From contig CANMSD010000001.1 in NCBI GenBank assembly GCA_947500645.1, positions 1,272,672 through 1,336,671 on the forward strand: 64,000 bases of DNA. The letters run 5' to 3'. The DNA comes from an uncultured Erythrobacter sp. Its GTDB lineage: Bacteria > Pseudomonadota > Alphaproteobacteria > Sphingomonadales > Sphingomonadaceae. The position numbers and the translations under genes are program-made. How positions within the stretch are numbered: the first letter of the stretch is position 1; each line of letters begins with the position of its first letter. Positions 37,536 through 48,800 of the stretch are shown here, piece after piece. Under the pieces are notes generated by a model that was not told where the DNA came from, ran no database searches, and saw only the letters and a program-made list of their open reading frames with translations.

Positions 37536-39032
37536 TTACTGCCCAGATAGCCTTACCGCAGCTTCGCGATCCTGCCACAATTTCTCGAGTGACGCGCGCA
37601 ATGTAGCAACATCTTCACGGCCGGTCACATCTGGGCTGAATTCGTCGATACCCATGGATGCGAACAGGCTGGCATAGGCATTTTGCGCCTCGGCATAAGC
37701 GATATCGTACTTCACCTCTGCCGCAAGTGTGTTCATTTCCTCGCGCAGCAACGTCTGCCGACTCATCGCACCGGCCTTATGACCTGAACGGATCTGATCG
37801 AGAATCTTGTCCTGAACACCCATCTGGCGCGCGGCCGTGTCGAGTTCCTGACTGAGATGGCCGAAGCGCGCGCGAGAGACGTGAACCTGCGTCATCACCG
37901 CCATGGTTAGGGCCAGCTCGCGCTGCTCCAGCAGGTCTTCCTGAGCACGCACGGCCTTCTTGTGCGCAGGCAGACGGAACAGATTCAGAACGTTCCAGCT
38001 CGCCCGGGCACCGTAGTTGATCCAGTCATTGTTGAACAGGAAGTCGTTTGAATCGACATTCACGCCCAACACGCCCCGGAAACTGGGCAATGCGGACAGC
38101 AGCGCCGCATCGAGCTCTCGCGAGTTTATCCGCTGGCGATAACTTACCTCGCGCAGCTCAGGGCGATTGAGCAGCGCAGTCATCATCATGTCTTCGCCGT
38201 CGTAGTTGACGGCAGGAAGCTTGTCGGTGCGATCCGGCAGAGCAAGCGAAAACTCGGTGCCAGGGCGCAAATTCATGAGCGCCGCCAATTGAGCCTTGGC
38301 CACCACCAGCTCGCGCTGGAGCTTGCGGATGTCGGCCTGAATCTCGAGCAACTCGCGCTGATAGGTGAGCGCAGTCAGTGGTGCAGAAAGTCGACGCTCT
38401 GCCAGACGCTCCGAGTTATCGAGCGTAGTCGAAACCGAGCTTTCCAACTCCTGTAGCTTGGTAAGCAGACGCTCTGCACTGACGGCGCGCCAGTACGATG
38501 AGCGCACATCCTCGATCACGCGGTTGGCAACCTTGCGGCGGCGCTCCTGCGCGATCAGGATCTCGTCGGCGCCCTGTTTTGCACGCACATAGGACAGACC
38601 AAAGTCGAGCACATCCCAACTCAGCGCAAGGTCCGCAGTGAACAGGTCGCGCTCTTGCGAAGTGGATGGTTCCAGCGATTGCCGGCGGGTGATCAGCGAC
38701 AGCGAGCTGGCACCGGAGAAGTTGTTGCGCCCGGCATAGCCAGCGCTCGCAACCAATTGCGGCAGCATATCATAGCGCTGAAGATCGAGCTCGCGATCGC
38801 GCAGGGCGATCTCCATCAGCTCAACCTTGTAATCGAGATTGTATTTGAGAGCTCGCGCCATCGCCTCATACAGGTCAATCGGTGCGGTTACTGGCTCCTG
38901 ATCGACATCAACCCGCTCGAAGTTGCTGGTTGCGGCCTCGTTCAGCTCACTCGCCGTGAACGGCTCGGGTACAGTTGCGCAGGCACCCAGGAAGAGTGTC
39001 GAAGCGCTAACCAGTGCAAGTCCCTTATTCAT
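37536..39032 (-). CDS. TolC-family outer membrane channel, lipoprotein
   Basis: A 498-residue outer membrane factor. The signal MNKGLALVSASTLFLGAC ends in a lipobox (Cys18), so it is lipid-anchored, like OprM-type channels. Two repeats of long coiled-coil helices follow (for instance LQELESSVSTTLDNSERLAERRL and LTMAVMTQVHVSRARFGHL), giving the trimeric tunnel. I chose the ATG with GGTGAG before it; an in-frame start 78 bases upstream would overlap the giant gene's end and lack a signal peptide. It begins 28 bases after the giant gene's stop, so it is almost certainly co-transcribed and its likely export route. Confidence 0.9.
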   Translation of the reverse strand: MNKGLALVSASTLFLGACATVPEPFTASELNEAATSNFERVDVDQEPVTAPIDLYEAMARALKYNLDYKVELMEIALRDRELDLQRYDMLPQLVASAGYAGRNNFSGASSLSLITRRQSLEPSTSQERDLFTADLALSWDVLDFGLSYVRAKQGADEILIAQERRRKVANRVIEDVRSSYWRAVSAERLLTKLQELESSVSTTLDNSERLAERRLSAPLTALTYQRELLEIQADIRKLQRELVVAKAQLAALMNLRPGTEFSLALPDRTDKLPAVNYDGEDMMMTALLNRPELREVSYRQRINSRELDAALLSALPSFRGVLGVNVDSNDFLFNNDWINYGARASWNVLNLFRLPAHKKAVRAQEDLLEQRELALTMAVMTQVHVSRARFGHLSQELDTAARQMGVQDKILDQIRSGHKAGAMSRQTLLREEMNTLAAEVKYDIAYAEAQNAYASLFASMGIDEFSPDVTGREDVATLRASLEKLWQDREAAVRLSGQ

Positions 39033-39060
39033 TGGCTCACCTTCATCCGTTCTTTCGTGT

Positions 39061-39845
39061 TCATGTAAACGCGGCAAGCAACTTACTTGCCTCATCATCT
39101 GCTTCGGCACTGACGCGTGCCATCATCGTATCGAGAGTCTCTGCCCGAGCGGCCGCTTGGTCGATGGCCTCATCGAGCTGGATTTCACCGGTAGCACCCT
39201 GAATCACCACAGGAATCTCGACCACCTCGCCATCGGCGCGAATGGCGCGAACGATCAGTCTGATGGTCTCTGCATCGACCGGACGCTCAATGATTGCGAG
39301 GCCGCGAGAATCCATTCGGACCCAATCGGGCAGCGGTGAACCATCGCGCGACACCAGCTGATACTCGACAACACGCGGAGCATCCTCAGCGCCAATATCG
39401 CGCATTTCGATGTAGACCACACGGTCACGTGAGATGCTTTCGATCATCACCTGATCGGTGCCGGTATCGAGCTGTCGGACAGAGAAGCCAGTCAGCGCGT
39501 CTGGCAGGAAGTCACCGAAACGCGGATCGAAGAGGCTGTCCAGGCCGAAGCGCAGATCGCGAATATGGTCGATATAGGCGACCACATCGTCGATCGGGCT
39601 GCCATTTGCATCGAAGCCGCCAATGCCGTTCAGCGAACGCAAGCCATTCACTGCCGACAGCAATGGCTGGTCGACGTTGAGTGTGCCCGTACCGCCCAGA
39701 GAGCGGAAATCGTTGACCGTGTCGACGATGATGAGCGGCGCGGTGATAAACTTATCAGATTGATCGAGCACTTCGTCCACTGGATAAGCATCAGGAATAC
39801 CCGTGTCGGGATCATCGCCGAGGAGGAAACTGATATCCGCCGCGG
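39061..39845 (-). other. unique C-terminal domain of the giant protein
   Basis: About 255 residues without repeats after the last cadherin-like unit. It contains IIVDTVNDFRSLGG, VNGLRSLNGIGGF, DSLFDPRFGDFLPD and a helical, Ala/Glu-rich tail (AIDQAAARAETLDTMMARV) ending in LLAAFT. An amphipathic tail at the extreme C-terminus would suit an uncleaved secretion signal, but no known T1SS signal or sorting motif is recognisable. Confidence 0.6.
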
Positions 39846-42800
39846 CCTCAACCACAGTGATCCTCGCGAAGCTCTCAACGAACCCGCCCTGACCGTCGGA
39901 GATGAAGTAGCGGATCAATGCCTCGCCAAAGAAGTCCGCCGGTGCGCTGTAAGTTAGGGTGCCGTCGGGGTTGATGATGACCTCGCCCACATCGACGAAG
40001 GCAATGATCACTTCGAGAGGATCGCCCTCTGGATCGGTCGCATTGTCGAGCACATTGATGATCGTGTCCGTGCCGCTGATCACGGTCACATCCTCCGGTT
40101 CATCCACGGGCGGCTCGTTGGTGTTGATCACCTCGACAGTGACGGTCGCAGTCGCGGTGCCGCCATTACCGTCGCTGATGGTGTAGGTGATCGTATCAGT
40201 CCCGAAGAAATCGGGGTTCGGCGCATAAGTGATCGTGCCATCCGGGTTGACCGTGACCGTGCCGTTGGATGCGCTCGCACCTGTAACAGTCAGCGGATCG
40301 CCATCGGCATCAGTGTCGTTTACGAGCACCGGAATGGTGACTTGCGAGTCCTCATTCACGCTCGACACGTCATCGTTGGCAATCGGAGGATCATTGACCG
40401 GATTGACGGTGACGGTCGACGTCACCGTGTCGAAGCCGCCCATGCCATCACTCACCTGATAGGTGATAGTGTCCGTGCCGTTGAAGTTCGGGTTCGGCGT
40501 GTAGGTGATCGTGCCGTCAGGATTGATCGTGACCGTACCATTTGGCGCATTGGCCGAGACCACCGTCAGCGGATCGCCGTCGACATCATTGTCATTCGCC
40601 AGCACTGGTATGGTGATCGACGTATCCTCATCGGTCACCGCTGGATCGGGCGAGCCCACAGGCGGATCGTTTACAGGTGCGATGGTGACGTTGACGGTCG
40701 CAGTCGCGGTGCCACCCATTCCATCATCGACCGTGTAGGTGATGGTTGTCGGCCCGTTGAAGTTCGGGTTCGGAACGAAAGTGATCGTGCCGTCCGGATT
40801 GATCGTGACCGTGCCGTCGGGCGAGGTCGCATCGGTAATGGTCAGCGGATCGCCATCGGCATCGCTGTCATTCGCCAGCACCGGAATGGTCAGCGGCTGG
40901 TCCTCGGTACCAGTTGCCGTGTCGTCCTCGGCAACCGGAACGTCGTTCACCGGATCAACCGTCACCGTCAGCGTTGCGGTGTCGGTGCCGCCATTGCTAT
41001 CGCTGATCGTGTAGGTAATCGTGTCCGTGCCGTTGAAATTCGGGTCCGGCGTGTAAGTGACTGTGCCATCGGGATTAATCGTCACCGTACCATTTGGTGC
41101 AGTGGCATCGGTAATGGTCAGCGGATCGCCATCGGCATCGCTATCATTCGCCAGCACTGGGACAGTGACCGGCGTGTCTTCGTCTGTGGTCGCATTGTCA
41201 TTTTCGGCGACCGGCGGATCGTTGACCGGCGTGACTGTGACGGTAACCGTCGTGGTCGCAGTGCCACCGTTGCCGTCGTCGATGGTGTAGGTGATGGTTG
41301 TCGGACCGTTGAAGTCCGGGTTCGGCTCAAAAGTGACTGTGCCATCCGGATTGATCGTCACTGTGCCATCAGGCGAAGTCGCATCGGTGACCATCAACGG
41401 ATCGCCGTCCACATCGCTATCGTTGCCGAGCACCGGAATGGTGACCGGCGTGTCTTCATCCGTCGTCGCAGTATCAGCAACCGCCACCGGAGCATCGTTC
41501 ACCGGCGCGACAATCACCGTGATAATCGCTGTATCGGTGCCGCCATTGCCGTCGTCGATGGTGTAAGTGATCGTATCGGTGCCGTTGAAGTCGGGATCCG
41601 GCGTATAGGTGACAGTGCCATCAGGGTTGATCGTCACCGTGCCATTCGGCGCGGTCGCATCCGTTACGGTCAGATCATCGCCATCCACATCGCTATCGTT
41701 GTCGAGCAGCGGGACCGTAACCGGCGTATCTTCGTTTGTGGTGACCGTATCATCGACAGCCACAGGCGGATCATTCGCAGGATCGACCGTTACCGTGACG
41801 CTGGCCGTGGCAGTGCCGCCATTGCCATCGCTGATAGTGTAGGAAATCGTGTCCGTGCCGTTGAAGTTCGGGTTAGGCGTATAATCTATTGTGCCATCGG
41901 GCAGGATCGTGACCGTGCCATTCGCTGCCGATGCAGAAACGACGCTGAGAATGTCACCGTCCGGATCGCTGTCATTGGCGAGTACATTGATATTGGTCGG
42001 CGTGTCTTCGGTGGTCGACGCTGTATCATCGACCGCGACCGGAGCGGGGTTGGTGACCGTCCAGGCGAAGGTGGTCGGGACGGTGCCGCCATTGCCATCA
42101 TCCGCAGTCACCGTGACCGAATATACACCATCGCCTAGAGTCCCGCCTTGCGAGGCCGCAGGATCGATCGTTCCCGAAATCACCCCTGTAGTGGGATCGA
42201 TAGTCAGGCCCGTTGGCAGGCCTGTCGCTGCAAATGTCAGCGGATCGCCGTCCACATCACTGAAGCTGTCCGCAACCGGCACATTGACCACCGCGCTATC
42301 GACATTGTTGAGCGCGGGCAGCGGATCGGCAACCGGATCGTCATTCACCGGACCAACCGTGACGGTGACAGTGGCGGTCGAGGTGCCGCCATTGCCGTCC
42401 GAAATCTCGTAAGTGATCGTGTCGGTGCCGTTGAAATCAAGGTCCGGCGTATAGGTGACCGTGCCATCGGCCTCGATCACGACCGTGCCATTGCCAGCGC
42501 TTGCCTGGGTGACAGTCAGCGGATCGCCGTCTGGGTCATTGTCATTGCCCAGCACTGGAATATTCACCGCCGTATCTTCGTCGGTCGTCGCCGTGTCATC
42601 CACCGCGAGCGGCGCTGGGTTGCCAACGGTCCAGGCGAAGGTGGTCGAGACGGTGCCGCCATTGCCGTCATCGGCAGTGATGGTGACTTCGTAAATGCCG
42701 TCACCTGCTGGCCCGCCTTGCGAAGCGGCGGGATCGATCGTGCCGGTGATATTGCCAGCCGCATCGATGCCAAGCCCGGTTGGCAGCCCAGTCGCGCTGA

Positions 42801-45800
42801 AAGTCAGCGTGTCGCCGTCCACGTCGTCAAAGCCTGGCGAGACGTCGAGCGCGACGGTGTCCGCATCGGAATTGCTGATCGCAGGCAATGCAGGCGCGGT
42901 TGGATCGTCATTCGCGGCACCAACAGCGACGGTAACAATTGCTGTCGAAGTGCCGCCCTGCCCATCACTGATCTGATAGGTGATCGTGTCGGTGCCATTA
43001 AAATTCGGATCAGGCGTGTAGGTCAACGTGCCATCGCCATTGATGGCAACCGTGCCGTTTGGCGCGCTCGCTGAAACAACCGTCAGGTTATCGCCATCAG
43101 GATCGACATCGTTTGCAAGCACGTCGATCGCAGTAAGTGGCGTGTCTTCCGTGGCGATCGCCGTGTCATCCGTCGCCGTCGGGCCGGGATTGGTGACCGT
43201 CCATACGAAGGTCACATCGGTCGTGCCGCCATTGCCATCATCGGCTGTGATCGTCGTCTGGTAGATGCCGTTGTTCACTTGGCTCGCGTCAGGATCGATC
43301 GTGCCGCTCACCACTCCTGTGGCGGTATCGATCGTCAGCCCGGCTGGCAGATTGGTCGCACTGAAAGTGAGTGTATCGCCTTCAGGATCCGAGAACAGAA
43401 CACCCGCGTCAATCGACACGGCATCGCCGTCTTCATCGCCCCTGTCTGGCAAAGCCGCCGCGTCCGGTGCGTCATTCACCGGCGCAATCGTGATGGTCGC
43501 AACAGCAGTCGCCGGATCGCCATTGGCGTCTTCGATCGTGTAGGTGACCGTCGCGACACCGTTGAAGTCGTCATCTGGCGTAAAGGTGATCGTGCCATCT
43601 GCTTCGACCACCGCCGTTCCGTTGGTCGCCTGCGTGTCGATAATGACTATTGGGGTCAACGGGTCTCCATCGGGATCGATATCGTTGGCGAGAACATCGA
43701 GCACGATTGGCGTGTCTTCAGTGCCCGTGAAGCTGTCATTGACCGCCGTCGGCGGCTCATTGTTAATAGTCCAGGTGAAGGTCGTATCAACCATGCCGCC
43801 ATTGCCATCATCGGCTGTGACGGTGACGGTGTAGACACCATCACCCAGCGGGCCACCGGTAGACGCAGTTGCGGTCGTGGTGCCCGTAACTTCGCCCGTG
43901 GCTGGATCGATCGAAAGGCCATCGGGCAGGCCGGTCGCGCTGAAGGTCAGCGTGTCACTCTCTGCATCGCTGAACGCGGGTGCAAGCGGTACGCTGATGA
44001 CTTCATTGTTTCCATCTGTAAGATCTGGCAGGCCGACCGTGACCGGCGCATCGTTCAGCGGGTTGACCGTGATGGTAACGGTCGAAGTCGCCGTGCCGCC
44101 TTCGCCATCGCTGATCGTGTAGATCACCGTGTCCGTACCGTTGAAATCGGCATCCGGCGTGTAGGTGATCGTTCCATCGGCATTGATCAGGACAGAGCCA
44201 TTGGGCGCGCTCGCGGAGATCACGCTCAGCGCATCCCCATCCGGATCGCTGTCATTGGCAAGGACTGTTACCGTGACCGGAACATCCTCATCAGTGGTCG
44301 CGGTGTCCGGCGCAGCCGTCGGCGCAGGATTATTCACGGTCCATACGAAAGTCGAACTCGTGGTGCCTCCGTTGCCATCATCGGCAGTGACCGTGACGGT
44401 GTAGAGGCCATTGCTGTCAGGGCCACCTTGCGAGGCAGATGGGTCGATCGTGCCTGTGATCAGGCCATTGGCATCAATGCTGAGGCCAGTCGGAAGCCCT
44501 GTCGCGCTGAAGACCAGCATGTCGCCATCGACATCGCTGAAATTGCCTGAGACGTCGAGCGAGATGACATCGGCATCATCGTCGGTCTGGTTGATCAATT
44601 GTGGATCGGCGACCGGATCGTCATTCACTGGATTAACGGTGACCGTGACGGTGGCTGTATCGGTTCCACCCTCGCCATCGCTGATCTGATAGGTGATCGT
44701 GTCGGTGCCGTTGAAATCGTCATTTGGCGTATAAGTGACAGTACCGTCCGCCTCGATCACAACCGTGCCATTGGTGGCGGTGGCGGATACGACGCTTAGT
44801 GCGTCGCCATCGGAATCATTGTCGTTGACGAGCACATCAATGTTAACCGGCGTGTCTTCATCGGTGGTCGCGGCATCATCGGCTGCAATGGGTGGCGGGT
44901 TCGTCACCGTCCAGGCAAAACTGGACGACACCGTGCCTCCGCTGCCGTCGTCAGCGGTAACCGTGACGGTGTAGATACCGTCGCCAGCAGGTCCGCCCTG
45001 CGATGCAGACGGATCGATCGTACCGGTGATATTACCGTCAGCATCGATGCTGAGGCCAGGCGGCAGACCTATTGCGGTAAAGGTCAGATTGTCGCCATCA
45101 AGGTCGCTGAAATTGCCCCCGACAGGCACGTCGACAGTCGTGTTGTCGGCATTCGCTAGGTTTGCAAGCGGCGTATCGACCTCCGGATCGTCATTGACTG
45201 GGTCGACCGTCACCGTGACCGTCGCGGTTGAGGTACCGCCATTGCCGTCGCTGATCGCATAAGTGATCGTATCGGTGCCGTTGAAATCGGCATCCGGCGT
45301 GTAGGTCAGCGTGCCATCAGCCTCGATCACAACGGTGCCATTGGGCGCGGTCGCCGAGGTTACTGTCAACGGATCGCCATCCGGATCATTGTCATTCTCC
45401 AGCACATCCACGTTCACTGGCGTATCTTCGTCCGTCGCTGCCGTGTCATCAGCTGCGACTGGCGGCGGGTTGGTTACTGTCCATGCGAACGTGCTCGATA
45501 CGGCGCCGCCCGCGCCATCGTCAGCGGTCACAGTTACGGTGTAGACGCCGCCCACTCCGCCTTGGCTGGCGTCAGCGGTGAGTGTGCCCGAGATCACACC
45601 CGTATCCGGATCGATCGTCAGGCCCGGTGGCAGATCGGTTGCGCTAAAGGTTAGCGTGTCACCGTCGACATCGCTGAAATTGCCAGACACATCGAGGCTC
45701 GCGGTCGAACTGTCGATATTGCTCTGGTCCGCAATGGGTGACGCAACCGCGTCGTCATTGACCGGTTCGACTGTCACCAGGACCACAGCGGTCGATGTGC

Positions 45801-48800
45801 CGCCATTCCCGTCACTGATCTGGTAGGTGATAGTATCGGCACCGTTGAAGTCCGGATCGGGCGTGTACGTAACAGTGCCATCAGCCTCAATCACAACCGT
45901 GCCGTTCTGCGCGGTCGCAGAGGTGACCGTCAGCGCATCGCCATCCGGGTCGTTGTCATTGTCGAGCACAGGAATGTTGACTGGGGTGTCTTCGTCAGTC
46001 GTGACCGCATCATCGCTCGCCACTGGTGGCGGATTGTTCACTGTCCAAGAGAAGGTGTTGGTGACCGTTCCACCATTGCCGTCATCAGCAGTCACAGTGA
46101 CTTCGTAGACGCCATCTCCTGCCGGCCCGCCCTGCGAAGCGTCGGACGTGATCGTGCCGGTGATATTACCGTTGGCATCGATGCTGAGGCCTGGTGGTAA
46201 GCCGGTCGCACTGAATGTCAGGTCATCGCCGTCGACATCGCTGAAATTGCCGGACACATCGAGCGTCGCAGGAGTGCTGTCATTATTGGTTTGCGGTGCA
46301 ATCGGCGTGGTGGCCGGGTCGTCATTGACCGGATTGACAGTGATCGTGGCGGTGGAAGTTGAGAACCCGCCATTGCCATCACTGATGGTGTAAGTGATTG
46401 TATCTGTGCCGTTAAAGTCCTGGTTCGGCGTGTAATCAACGCTGCCATCCGGGTTGATCACGACCGTGCCGTTGGCCGCTGTTGCAGCGGTCACAGTCAG
46501 CGCGTCACCATCGGCATCGGTGTCATTCGCGATCAGCGGTACATTAACCGGCGTGTCTTCATCGGTGGTCGCCGCATCAGGGTTCGCAACCGGCGGATCG
46601 TTGATCGGGTTGACCGTAACCGTGACAGTTGCAGTGGCTGTGCCGCCATTGCCGTCCGAAATCTCGTAAGAGATCGTGGTAGTGCCGTTGAAGTTCGGAT
46701 TGGGCGTGAACTCCAGCGTGCCGTCTGGATTGATCGTAACCGTGCCATCGGGCGAGGTTGCGGTCGTGACGGTCAGATCATCGCCATCAACATCGCTGTC
46801 ATTGCCCAGCACGCCGATGGTGACCGGCGTGTCTTCATCGGTGGTGACCGCATCATCGACAGCCACCGGATCATCATTGATCGGATTGACGGTGACGATA
46901 ACCGCTGCGGTCGATGTGCCGCCATTGCCATCATCGATCGTGTAAGTGATCGTGTCTTCGCCGTTGAAATCAGGGTTCGGCGTGTAGGTCAGCGTGCCAT
47001 CGGCCTCGATCACCACGGTGCCATTTGGCGCACTCGCGCTGGTCACGGTCAGCGGATCGCCATCGGGATCATTGTCATTGCCGAGCACATCGACATTGAC
47101 GCTGCTGTCTTCATCAACGCTCGCGTTGTCATTGACGGCAGTTGGAGCCGGGTTGGTGACGGTCCAGACGAAGTCTTGCGACACTGTGCCGCCATTGCCA
47201 TCATCCGCAGTAAGCGTGACGGTGTATGGGCTGCCCTGGCTTGCATCAATGTCGAGCGTGCCGGAGATAATGCCGGTCGCTGGATCAATCGAGAGACCTG
47301 GCGGCAGGCCAGCCGCTGTGATCGTCAGATCATCGCCGTCAATGTCGCTAAAGAAGCTCTCTGTTGCGATGGAAACCGACTGATTGTCTTCATTAGTCAC
47401 ATCAGGGATGTCGACCGCTTCAGGCGCATCGTTCACCGGATCGACTGTTACGGTCAGCGTAGCCGTCGCGACACCACCTTGGCCATCGCTGACAGTATAG
47501 GTGACGTTCGCTTCGCCGTTGAAGTCGGGGTCGGGCGTGAAAGTAAGTGTGCCGTCTGGGTTGACGACAACCGTGCCATTGTCCGCGCTCGCGCTGGTGA
47601 TGGTAAGCGGATCGCCATCCGGATCGCTGTCATTCGCAAGCACTGCCACGGTAACGGGCGTATCTTCCGGCGTTGTAGCCGTATCGTTTTGTGCAATCGG
47701 AGGCACATTCTGGATTGAGTAGATAAAGGTCGTGCTGACCTCTTCACCCGAGGGATCGGTCGCTGTTACCGTCACCACGAATGGGCCATTCTGCGATGAA
47801 TCAGAGGCCAAGGTGCCGGTAATCAGGCCAGTATCAGGATCGATCGCGAGCGAAGGCGGCAGACCGTCAGCGCTGAAGGTCAGATCATCGCCATCCACAT
47901 CGTTGAAGGCGCTGGCGGTTGGGATGGAAACCGTCTGACCGTCTTCGCCATCCTGGTTCGGTAAACCTACCGTGGTCGGCGCATCGTTGACAGGCGTAAC
48001 GGTTACATCGACGCTGGCCGAGGACAATCCGCCCTCGCCATCGCTGATCGTATAGACGATCGTATCCGTGCCGTTGAAGTCGGGATTAGGCGTGTAAACC
48101 AGCGTACCGTCGGCATTGATCGTCACCGTACCGTTGCCTGCCTCAGCCTCGATAATGGTCAGATCATCGCCATCGGGATCGACGTCATTGGCAAGCACCG
48201 GAACATTCACCGGGGTATCCTCATCCGTCGTCACGGCATCATTGGTGGCTATCGGCGCCGGGTTGGTGACCGTCCAGGCGAAAGCCTGTGAGATCGTGCC
48301 GCCGCGGCCATCATCAGCTAGCACGGTGATATCGTAGACACCGCCGCCGACCTGGCTCGCGCTGTTATCGATAGTGCCCGAAATCACGCCCGTATCGGGA
48401 TCAATTGTCAGCCCGGCGGGTAGACCCGTTGCAGTAAATCTCAGCGCATCGCCATCGGGATCGCTGAACGCGCCGGCCACCGGCAGATTGATATCTTGTG
48501 CGTCCAAGTTGGTCTGATCGCCAATCGAGCCACTGGTGACAGGCACATCGTTGATGTCGTTCACCGTGACAGTGACGGTCGCAATCGACGTGCCGCCATT
48601 GCCGTCCGAAATCTCGTAAGTGATGGAGTCCGTGCCGTTAAAGCCCGGATTTGGCGTGTAAGTGACCGTGCCATCGGCGTTGATCACCGTGGTGCCGTTT
48701 TGGGCGTCGGCAGATGTGACCGTCAGCGGATCCCCGTCCGGATCACTGTCATTGCCAAGCACATCGATGGTGACCGCCACGTCCTCATCGGTCGAGGCGT

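Noticed and set aside
40342..42138. Open frame of 598 codons antisense to the giant gene, plus many 70-300 codon frames on the plus strand between 39 and 53 kb
   Set aside because: They mirror the repeats of the giant gene, have Arg/Ile/Val-rich repetitive composition, no ribosome sites and no known domains; they are shadows of a repetitive coding region.
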